From a virus: a DNA stretch of 25,070 nucleotides. Position 1 is the stretch's first letter. Each line of letters opens with the position of its first letter. Below, in pieces: positions 21,022 to 25,070 of the stretch. The position numbers and the translations under genes were made by a program. Below the pieces are notes generated by a model. It searched no databases. It worked only from the letters and a program-made list of their open reading frames with translations, and was not told where the DNA came from. Location of the stretch: positions 1 to 25,070 of the IMG/VR virus record IMGVR_UViG_3300030331_004397. One strand, given 5' to 3'.

Positions 21022-21169
21022 GTTATCCCCGCCCGATATTTCAAAAGACAAAACAAAACATAAAAAAAAAGATAAAGTTATCAACAGGTTAAGGCTCTGA
21101 CTATCAGCAAGTTACAAGCATTTGACATGGTGCAAGAAAATATATTTCAAAAAATAACTAAATAAATGT

Positions 21170-21199
21170 TTTGAATAGTCGATAATTATACTATCTTTG
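21170..21199 (+). promoter_or_regulatory. Promoter of the rightward (early) operon
   Basis: TTTG at 21170-21173, an 18-nt spacer and TATCTTTG at 21192-21199 match the Bacteroidota promoter. The start codon is 29 nt downstream. It is the only full promoter found for the rightward genes, so it probably reads the whole set. Confidence 0.72.
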
Positions 21200-21207
21200 C
21201 TAATATT

Positions 21208-21228
21208 ATTAACAAAATTTATACAATT
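21208..21228 (+). repeat. Common leader, first copy of four
   Basis: The sequence ATTAACAAAATTTATACAAT just before the start at 21229 recurs, with few changes, before the genes at 21910 (21888-21909), 22095 (22075-22094) and 22998 (22977-22997). The consensus is TTTAACTAAATTTATACAAT directly followed by ATG. It contains no Shine-Dalgarno sequence, as is usual in Bacteroidota, and may be the ribosome-entry signal for this operon. Confidence 0.7.
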
Positions 21229-21858
21229 ATGAGACATAAAAAGTCAAAATCTAACAGAGAAACCTACTTAGAAAATGCTACGGATATACTAAGAAAGGGT
21301 CTGTTTAAACAGAAGGGATATAAGGTCCCGAAAGTTCAATTATCTGTATCATGGGCCACAAGTGGCAACAGGTCCAGACACGGCGAAGGCGTTAAGGTAT
21401 TGGGCCAATGCTTTCCAACGGGTCTTTGTGATAGCGGAATTAATCAAGTAAATATTACACCTTATTTAGACGGGTCAACGTTGAAGGGTACGCTTAGAAT
21501 TTTAGGCGTTCTGGTTCATGAATTAGTTCACGCCGTTGATGATTGCGTAAGCGGTCACGGGACGCCGTTTAAACGTTGCGCGGAAGCGGTAGGGTTGACG
21601 GGTAAAATGACAGCTACAACGGAAACAGAATGGTTGGAAGATTATCTAAAAGAAAACGTTATAAAGCCGTTAGGTTTATTTCCTCATGCTAAAGTAGTAT
21701 CGGGCAAGCGTAAAGACAGCGTAAGGAATTTAAAAGTAAGTTGTAATTGTTGCGGGTTCAGTTTTAGAACGTCCAGAATGAACATTAATAAACTTGAGGA
21801 CCACATTGATTGCCCAACGGGTTGCGGTGGACAAATGGACAACGAACAAGATTACTAA
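21229..21858 (+). CDS. SprT-like zinc metalloprotein
   Basis: The 209-residue protein has the SprT-type motif HELVHAVDD (residues 97-105) with a probable third ligand His110 in SGHGTPF, preceded by a beta region and an amphipathic helix. The C-terminal 40 residues form a zinc ribbon: CNCCGFSF at about 172-179 and CPTGCGG at about 195-201. SprT and Spartan proteins act on DNA-protein crosslinks or as predicted metallopeptidases, and SprT-like genes are frequent in phages. It is the first gene of the rightward operon, with the common leader. It contains GTTTAAAC twice in coding (21303, 21567). Confidence in family is high; substrate is unknown. Confidence 0.88.
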   Translation: MRHKKSKSNRETYLENATDILRKGLFKQKGYKVPKVQLSVSWATSGNRSRHGEGVKVLGQCFPTGLCDSGINQVNITPYLDGSTLKGTLRILGVLVHELVHAVDDCVSGHGTPFKRCAEAVGLTGKMTATTETEWLEDYLKENVIKPLGLFPHAKVVSGKRKDSVRNLKVSCNCCGFSFRTSRMNINKLEDHIDCPTGCGGQMDNEQDY

Positions 21859-21865
21859 TTAACAC

Positions 21866-21889
21866 GGGGCGTTTAAACGCGCCCCTTTT
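21866..21889 (+). terminator. Hairpin after the SprT-like gene, P3-like or terminator
   Basis: GGGGCG (21866-21871) pairs with CGCCCC (21880-21885) around a TTTAAACG loop and is followed by TTTTATT. It looks like an intrinsic terminator but also like the P3 hairpin of the ribozymes downstream, followed by the same leader. No P1 or pseudoknot strand lies upstream of it. It could be an attenuator, or a ribozyme reduced to its last stem. Confidence 0.55.
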
Positions 21890-21909
21890 ATTAACTAAAT
21901 TTATACAAT

Positions 21910-22038
21910 ATGATATTAAAAATCTCAAAGCCAAACAGACAAACGAAGGCACGTAAGCGCGCCAAATCAACGCGCAAAGAATGGCGTCAATTCGTTAGAG
22001 GTTTGGGGACGTTAGGGCGTCTGGAAATAGTACATTAA
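21910..22038 (+). CDS. Short basic protein whose 3' end overlaps a ribozyme
   Basis: The 42-residue product, MILKISKPNRQTKARKRAKS at the start and GTLGRLEIVH at the end, is strongly basic and may bind nucleic acid. It starts at the common leader (TTTATACAAT then ATG) and is too short for most gene finders. Its last 10 codons are also the P1 stem, pseudoknot loop and most of the linker of the first ribozyme, so the gene is under double constraint. No homologous domain is recognised. The leader makes the start convincing. Confidence 0.65.
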   Translation: MILKISKPNRQTKARKRAKSTRKEWRQFVRGLGTLGRLEIVH

Positions 22039-22075
22039 GCCCTAAGCGTTGGGTCGTTTAAACGGCCCAGGTTGT
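22008..22075 (+). ncRNA. Pistol-type self-cleaving ribozyme, copy 1
   Basis: P1 is GACG/CGTC (22008-22011 with 22018-22021) with loop TTAGGG (22012-22017). An 18-nt linker, TGGAAATAGTACATTAAG (22022-22039), precedes CCCTAA (22040-22045), which pairs with the loop. Then come GCG (22046-22048) and P3, TGGGTCG/CGGCCCA around TTTAAA (22050-22069), then GG and the predicted cleavage between 22071 and 22072 (G|T). The linker has AAG before CCC and GCG after, the places of the catalytic A32, G33 and G40 of the known Env25 pistol ribozyme. Sequence and spacing match Env25 closely (GTTAGGGC, TTAAGCCCTAAGCGTTG, CAGG|T). Confidence 0.85.
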
Positions 22076-22094
22076 TTAACTAAATTTATACAAT

Positions 22095-22658
22095 ATGATA
22101 TTTAAAAACTTTGAAATTAAAAACAAAAGCCGAAGCAGGCGCAACGGATTTAGCCATGATTCGACGTTATTTTTTAATGACGTGAAGATAGGCAAGGCGT
22201 CTGTTCATTGGTACAATAGAACATGGGAAACTTATAGATTCCAGACCTCAATGCGAAGGGTTGTACAAGAAATGATTGATTACAACAAGAACCAAGTTCG
22301 AAAAGTTGTGTTCCGTGACTGGAAGCGTTTAAACGATACCAGAAAAGAAGAGTTACATAATTACTTTAAACGTTGTGATTTTGGCGGATACTTTGGTCAA
22401 GACCTTCTGGACCTGCTGGAAGTAATTAAGACCAGTAACGGCGAGCCAGACCCCTTATTAAATTCAATGAAAGCTTTTATGTTAATGGGCGATTTAATGG
22501 GCGACAAGCAAAGCATAGCAGACGCGGTCAAGTACAAAGAAAGGATAGTTTTTGCGACGATGAAAAACGCGATTCCAGATTGGCAACAGCCAGATAATTG
22601 GGAGCGTTTAAACGACACGGAAAAATTAGAAGTATTAAATAAAATTCAAGAACAATGA
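22095..22658 (+). CDS. Conserved phage protein of 187 residues, internal RLNDT repeat
   Basis: The N-terminal half has SRSRRNGFSHDSTLFFNDVK and VHWYNRTWETYRFQTSMRRV (about residues 12-57), a conserved phage pattern I recall, rich in aromatic and basic residues. The C-terminal half is helical. Two segments match each other: DWKRLNDTRKEELHN at about 75-89 and NWERLNDTEKLEVLN at about 168-182, and both are encoded with GTTTAAAC (22327, 22606). No enzyme motif is present. The gene is read from the new 5' end that the first ribozyme would create. It overlaps the following gene by 4 nt (ATGA). Confidence 0.72.
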   Translation: MIFKNFEIKNKSRSRRNGFSHDSTLFFNDVKIGKASVHWYNRTWETYRFQTSMRRVVQEMIDYNKNQVRKVVFRDWKRLNDTRKEELHNYFKRCDFGGYFGQDLLDLLEVIKTSNGEPDPLLNSMKAFMLMGDLMGDKQSIADAVKYKERIVFATMKNAIPDWQQPDNWERLNDTEKLEVLNKIQEQ

Positions 22659-22909
22659 GAAGTATAATAGTAGATAAAATATTAGATAAAAAAAGAAATT
22701 CTAAAGCAGAAGCTGAAGGGATTTCAGAATTCAAAGATAAAATTAAAATCGGGAAAACTATTCATTTTAACTGGTGGTCATTTTACGGGAGCGGGTCTAA
22801 CGTCAAGCGTAAAATTGTAGACGTAACGCATGAAGGTAAACCATGCGTAAGGTTCCAAGGTTACGGGTCATGGGTGATAGAGTTTCACGAAATTGAAGAT
22901 ATCTATTAA
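22655..22909 (+). CDS. Hypothetical 84-residue protein
   Basis: The protein starts MRSIIVDKILDKKRNSKAEA and contains HFNWWSFYGSGSNVKRKIVD and PCVRFQGYGSWVIEFHEIED, a beta-barrel-like Trp/Gly-rich part following a helical, charged N-terminus. No domain is recognised. It is coupled to the previous gene by ATGA. Its stop codon at 22907-22909 is followed with no spacer by the P1 stem of the second ribozyme. Confidence 0.68.
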   Translation: MRSIIVDKILDKKRNSKAEAEGISEFKDKIKIGKTIHFNWWSFYGSGSNVKRKIVDVTHEGKPCVRFQGYGSWVIEFHEIEDIY

Positions 22910-22977
22910 GTCGTTTGGGCGACGTAAAAAAGAACATTAGGCCCAAAGCGGGACAGCGTTTAAACGTTGTCCGTTGT
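22910..22977 (+). ncRNA. Pistol-type self-cleaving ribozyme, copy 2
   Basis: P1 is GTCG/CGAC (22910-22913, 22920-22923) with loop TTTGGG. The 18-nt linker is A-rich (22924-22941), followed by CCCAAA (22942-22947) pairing with the loop, GCG (22948-22950), and P3, GGACAGCG/CGTTGTCC around TTTAAA (22951-22972). Cleavage is predicted between G22973 and T22974. Compared with copy 1, P1 and the pseudoknot have compensating changes. The base matching catalytic A32 is G here, a possible effect on rate. The RNA starts right after a stop codon. Confidence 0.82.
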
Positions 22978-22997
22978 TTAACAAAAATTTATACTAT

Positions 22998-23525
22998 ATG
23001 AAAAACACGATTGAAAAACCACAAATGAAAACCACACCAAAGGGCAAAAGCTATTGGGGTGAAGGTGGAGCGTACGGCAAGGAGTACAGCGAATATAACG
23101 AAAAGCTGGTACCTTCAAGCGGTGACGCGCCAACGATTCACGGCGAGCTTATAAGGTGCGTTGGACGTCTTGCTTATGATTTCTATAACAATGGAAATTG
23201 TAACGTTCAAACTTACGATAGTTGGGATTGTGACGATTACGGCAACCCTACAGACGATACAGAAATATATATTCAACCTTATTATCAAAGAATGATTGAT
23301 TTCATTTATCAATATTCAGACGCGCGAAAGGAGTTAAGAAGATTAGAAAATTTCTTGACCGATTTTATACACTATAGCGAACGTTGGGTATATGAGGAAA
23401 AGACACCGCTTTATAATGACCTTATTGATAAGGTAATGTATCAAGTGATTACTGAAGGGAAAGACGGGGACAAACCAAATCCAGAGTTTGGAATGGAAAC
23501 GCAATACTACAAGGACAACGTTTAA
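22998..23525 (+). CDS. Hypothetical acidic/aromatic protein of 175 residues
   Basis: The ATG at 22998 follows the common leader (AACAAAAATTTATACTAT), so it is preferred over 22974, which would start inside the predicted cleavage site. The product begins MKNTIEKPQMKTTPKGKSYW and has many Tyr, Asp, Gly and Asn residues (YGKEYSEYNEKLVPSSGDAP; FYNNGNCNVQTYDSWDCDDY), with a helical stretch RKELRRLENFLTDFI. I recall this pattern in marine phage proteins, without function. The stop codon lies inside a GTTTAAAC site at 23520. Confidence 0.72.
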   Translation: MKNTIEKPQMKTTPKGKSYWGEGGAYGKEYSEYNEKLVPSSGDAPTIHGELIRCVGRLAYDFYNNGNCNVQTYDSWDCDDYGNPTDDTEIYIQPYYQRMIDFIYQYSDARKELRRLENFLTDFIHYSERWVYEEKTPLYNDLIDKVMYQVITEGKDGDKPNPEFGMETQYYKDNV

Positions 23526-23551
23526 ACGAAGTTTAATTTAATACTATATAT
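23519..23551 (+). repeat. Second-type junction repeat, copy 1
   Basis: CGTTTAAACGAAGTTTAATT at 23519-23538 spans the stop codon of the previous gene (GTT TAA) and leads into the start at 23552. It contains a small hairpin TTAAAC-GAA-GTTTAA. The same sequence occurs at 24223-24242. There is no ribozyme core here. Confidence 0.6.
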
Positions 23552-23761
23552 ATGAAAAAAATACAAGCAATAATTTTAGCAGTTTCGTGGGTAGGTTTAC
23601 TTACGTCTGCGGGTAGAGTTTTAATTCACATGACCGAGAGCGTCAAGACATTTGAGCAAGGCCTCACAATGTTCGCCTTCATCATGTTGATTGGAGTACT
23701 TATGTACGGAAGTTACGTGTTAATTTACCAGCTATTGAAGGAGTCGTTTGGGCGACAATAA
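23552..23761 (+). CDS. Small membrane protein with two hydrophobic segments
   Basis: The 69-residue product has hydrophobic segments at about residues 3-22 (KIQAIILAVSWVGLLTSAGR) and 38-60 (LTMFAFIMLIGVLMYGSYVL), with a short polar loop between. It may be an early inner-membrane protein, for example in host takeover or superinfection exclusion; nothing specific is seen. Its last codons (ESFGRQ then stop) encode the P1 stem and pseudoknot loop of the third ribozyme, so the C-terminus is constrained by RNA structure. Confidence 0.7.
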   Translation: MKKIQAIILAVSWVGLLTSAGRVLIHMTESVKTFEQGLTMFAFIMLIGVLMYGSYVLIYQLLKESFGRQ

Positions 23762-23812
23762 AGAGAACGATAAGCCCAAAGCGTTGCGCCGTTTAAACGC
23801 GGTGCAGGAGTT
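23743..23812 (+). ncRNA. Pistol-type self-cleaving ribozyme, copy 3
   Basis: P1 is GTCG/CGAC (23743-23746, 23753-23756) with loop TTTGGG. The linker of 18 nt (23757-23774) ends AAG, followed by CCCAAA (23775-23780), GCG (23781-23783), and P3, TGCGCCG/CGGTGCA (23785-23791 with 23800-23806), closed over TTTAAAC. After P3 comes GG, then A at 23809 where U is usual, so the cleavage site would be G|A and activity is less certain. All other conserved positions match copy 1. Confidence 0.75.
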
Positions 23813-23833
23813 ATTAATTTAAATAAAATTTAT

Positions 23834-24229
23834 ATGAAAGTAAAAGACCTAAAAAAAATTCTTGCTGAGTTGGAGCAAGAGCATGGAAATATAGACGATT
23901 GCGACGTCAATTATAGACGTTGCGATGATTCTGAAGTGTTCAGAATAAATCATCTTGAGGAAGATTTATTTGACGCTGAGACCAACAACGTTTTAGATAG
24001 TGTTGTCTTCACAAGCAACACCGCCAGCTTGATATGGAGTCAAGATTATGTTTTGTACGATAGGGCAAACGATAGTTTGGTGAAGTTTAGTAGTGGAGAT
24101 ATAGTACTCTATGGAGATAAAAAAGAAGCAGAGGAAGATTGTTACGGGAACGAGGAAGTATTACATTTCGAACAATTACCAGAAACTAAACAAAAAGAAA
24201 TTATCCACCAATTAGGGGGTAGCGTTTAA
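23834..24229 (+). CDS. Hypothetical acidic protein of 131 residues
   Basis: The protein begins MKVKDLKKILAELEQEHGNI and has two regions: an N-terminal part of about 60 residues with many Asp and Glu, and a C-terminal part with QDYVLYDRANDSLVKFSSGD and IVLYGDKKEAEEDCYGNEEV. The second part resembles a short recurrent phage module of unknown function (a beta hairpin followed by GDKEEAE and a helix). The start lies 25 nt after the predicted third cleavage point. The stop lies in a GTTTAAAC site (GTT TAA at 24224-24229). Confidence 0.7.
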   Translation: MKVKDLKKILAELEQEHGNIDDCDVNYRRCDDSEVFRINHLEEDLFDAETNNVLDSVVFTSNTASLIWSQDYVLYDRANDSLVKFSSGDIVLYGDKKEAEEDCYGNEEVLHFEQLPETKQKEIIHQLGGSV

Positions 24230-24256
24230 ACGAAGTTTAATTTAAAATTTATAATT
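24223..24256 (+). repeat. Second-type junction repeat, copy 2
   Basis: CGTTTAAACGAAGTTTAATT at 24223-24242 is identical to the copy at 23519 and again overlaps the stop of the previous gene, followed by AT-rich leader into the ATG at 24257. The match includes the stop codon position and the TTAAAC-GAA-GTTTAA hairpin. Confidence 0.6.
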
Positions 24257-24469
24257 ATGGCAGATATTCAAAAACCATTAACAACAGAAGAAAGATTCGA
24301 GCAAGTATCTTATTGGTATAATCAAGTTGATAGTTGTTCGCTCAGCAGTGTAGTAGACGCTTTATTTGAAGAGATTAACGAACAGATGAAAGAAGCTGAA
24401 GTTCCTGAAGAATATTATCAAGAGGTCTTCAGTTTAGTGAATGAAGATTATACTATAAGGCGTAGCTAA
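24257..24469 (+). CDS. Small acidic protein
   Basis: The 70-residue product, starting MADIQKPLTTEERFEQVSYW, is acidic (Glu-rich) and helical, with YNQVDSCSLSSVVDALFEEI in the middle. I know no domain for it. It ends in TAATG, where the last A of the stop is the first base of the next ATG, so the genes are translationally coupled. Confidence 0.68.
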   Translation: MADIQKPLTTEERFEQVSYWYNQVDSCSLSSVVDALFEEINEQMKEAEVPEEYYQEVFSLVNEDYTIRRS

Positions 24470-24600
24470 TGCACAGAATTGAAAGACAAATAATGCACGC
24501 GGTTTATAAGGCAAGAGAGCAAAGGCGTTTAAACAGGCTCATTGCAGAAAAAAAGTCGCGTGCGTTTAAACAAGGTGAACAAATAAAAATAATATTTTAA
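24469..24600 (+). CDS. Short basic protein carrying two GTTTAAAC sites
   Basis: The 43-residue product, MHRIERQIMHAVYKAREQRR at the start, is basic and helical and ends FKQGEQIKIIF. It is coupled to the previous gene by TAATG. It contains GTTTAAAC in two different frames (24527 as CGT TTA AAC, 24564 as GCG TTT AAA C), so the DNA motif, not one peptide, is what is kept. No function is known. Confidence 0.62.
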   Translation: MHRIERQIMHAVYKAREQRRLNRLIAEKKSRAFKQGEQIKIIF

Positions 24601-24610
24601 TGTACAAAGC

Positions 24611-24640
24611 TTGCACAATTAAAAAACATTTTGTATATTG
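24611..24640 (+). promoter_or_regulatory. Weak candidate promoter
   Basis: TTG at 24611-24613, a 20-nt spacer and TATATTGC from 24634 resemble the Bacteroidota promoter, with one mismatch in the -7 box. It lies 26 nt before the preferred start at 24666. Confidence 0.35.
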
Positions 24641-24665
24641 CACCCGAATCTTAAAATTAAAAATT

Positions 24666-24944
24666 ATGTATAGTGAAACTAAAACAAAATTATTGCAGAC
24701 GAGCCCAACGTTCAGTATATCAGACGTGTTCTTTAATTACGGAGCGACAAGCTTTAGTCGATTTAATTTTTTAGAAAATGGTAAAGTCAAAACCATGAGT
24801 GCGGACCAGCGTAAACGTTGGCGAACCGATGACCAAATATTTGAAGGCGTATATGAAGACGCTGAAAAGTTCATCGAGTTCTGGGCACTTGAAGATGTTA
24901 CAAATCCAATGGAGTTAGCACAAGACTTCATGGATAGATTGTAG
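24666..24944 (+). CDS. Hypothetical protein of 92 residues
   Basis: The frame is open from 24600, but the ATG at 24666 is preferred: it follows an AT-rich leader (TTAAAATTAAAAATT) and a candidate promoter, and the extra N-terminus would look artificial. The product starts MYSETKTKLLQTSPTFSISD and continues with VFFNYGATSFSRFNFLENGK, then an acidic, helical C-terminus with FIEFWALEDVTNPMELAQDF. It is not recognised. A GTTTAAAC site follows the stop within 6 nt. Confidence 0.62.
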   Translation: MYSETKTKLLQTSPTFSISDVFFNYGATSFSRFNFLENGKVKTMSADQRKRWRTDDQIFEGVYEDAEKFIEFWALEDVTNPMELAQDFMDRL

Positions 24945-25070
24945 AAGACGTTTAAACGGGCTGGTTTTGTGTATAAATTTTGTCAGTCCGTTGGTGGGTA
25001 AAAGACCTCACGAGATTAGTAGAGATTTATCTCGAACGATAGTGAGTAGGCTTTATAGGGGGTTCGAGTC
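24945..25070 (+). other. Non-coding end, possible structured RNA with T-arm-like sequence
   Basis: About 125 bases hold no gene. They contain GTTTAAAC (24950), a stem GGGCTG/CAGTCC (24958-24963 with 24984-24989), CTCAC/GTGAG (25007-25011 with 25042-25046) and CGAGAT/ATCTCG (25011-25016 with 25029-25034). The last bases, GGGGGTTCGAGTC, look like the T-arm of a tRNA. I could not fit a full cloverleaf, so the end may be a split or partial tRNA or another RNA cut by the window edge. Confidence 0.3.

Larger units (their letters stand above)
20744..21169. other. Non-coding region with origin-like features
   Basis: About 425 bp separate leftward and rightward genes. In order it holds an AT-rich stretch (20835-20880), GTTTAAAC direct repeats, two large inverted repeats, and TTATCAACA at about 21078-21086, one base away from the DnaA box TTATCCACA. 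G-rich and C-rich blocks alternate. The minus-strand frame at 20899-21084 runs through all the repeats and is probably not a gene. The combination points to a replication origin, by inference. Confidence 0.45.

Noticed and set aside
20899-21084. Minus-strand 61-codon frame in the origin-like region
   Set aside because: It runs through direct and inverted repeats, has a low-complexity product and no promoter box.
22008-22075. Hammerhead ribozyme
   Set aside because: The CUGANGA and GAAA core is absent; the pseudoknot layout is that of pistol.
22008-23812. Junction hairpins as plain terminators or a preQ1-type riboswitch
   Set aside because: They lack a T-run after P3 and lie within the operon. 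PreQ1 aptamers are also small pseudoknots, but the linker length, GCG and P3 agree with pistol in detail and not with preQ1.
20887-24957. GTTTAAAC repeats as a CRISPR array
   Set aside because: The repeat is only 8-10 bp, spacing is irregular (25 to several hundred bp), and the sequences between are genes. No cas gene is present.
1-25070. Prophage state, with integrase or attachment site
   Set aside because: No integrase, excisionase or flanking bacterial gene is present in the window; the state cannot be judged from it.

Overview
The window looks like part of a tailed-phage genome whose host belongs to the Bacteroidota, probably a marine flavobacterium. Evidence for a phage: a large terminase, a partial portal, a holin, an M15 endolysin, repetitive tail fibres and many tiny overlapping genes. 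Evidence for the host: the promoters carry the Bacteroidota -7 box TAnnTTTG, leaders are AT-rich without Shine-Dalgarno sequences, and lipid-envelope proteins carry flavobacterial-style signal peptides. The terminase and portal look like those of crAss-like and Cellulophaga-type phages; that placement is from memory and needs a database search.

Layout. (1) 1-17532, minus strand: late genes. Reading in the direction of transcription there are small Lys-rich proteins (17.5-13.3 kb), an envelope/lysis cassette (13.3-10.5 kb: coiled-coil membrane protein, secreted thioredoxin-fold protein, outer-membrane barrel, endolysin, holin), fibre genes (10.5-4.3 kb), small conserved genes, a GroES-like gene, a candidate small terminase, TerL and the portal, which runs off the left edge. 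(2) 17531-17579: a dyad that holds two opposed promoters. (3) 17587-18036, plus strand: a winged-helix-like protein. (4) 18031-20229, minus strand: a chaperonin operon with GroEL, two small genes and GroES. (5) 20230-21228: mostly non-coding, with the GroEL promoter, repeated ATGAC boxes, one small gene with a clear terminator, iteron-like GTTTAAAC repeats, large inverted repeats and a DnaA-box-like sequence; this is the best origin candidate. (6) 21229-24944, plus strand: small early-type genes led by a SprT-like metalloprotein. Its base composition differs from the rest, with much more CpG.

The most notable result is in the rightward operon. Three gene junctions (about 22008-22075, 22910-22977 and 23743-23812) carry RNAs that match the pistol self-cleaving ribozyme: a 4-bp P1, a 6-nt loop pairing as a pseudoknot with a downstream strand, a linker of exactly 18 nt in all three copies, the conserved GCG after the pseudoknot, and a P3 hairpin. 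P1 and the pseudoknot covary between copies. Predicted cleavage lies 23-25 nt before the next start codon and would give leaders almost identical to that of the promoter-proximal gene. All three P3 hairpins are closed by the palindrome CGTTTAAACG. GTTTAAAC itself occurs 16 times in the last 4.1 kb against 6 times in the first 20 kb. Together this suggests an operon that cuts itself into separate mRNAs with a common leader, marked by a repeated palindrome that also appears in the putative origin.
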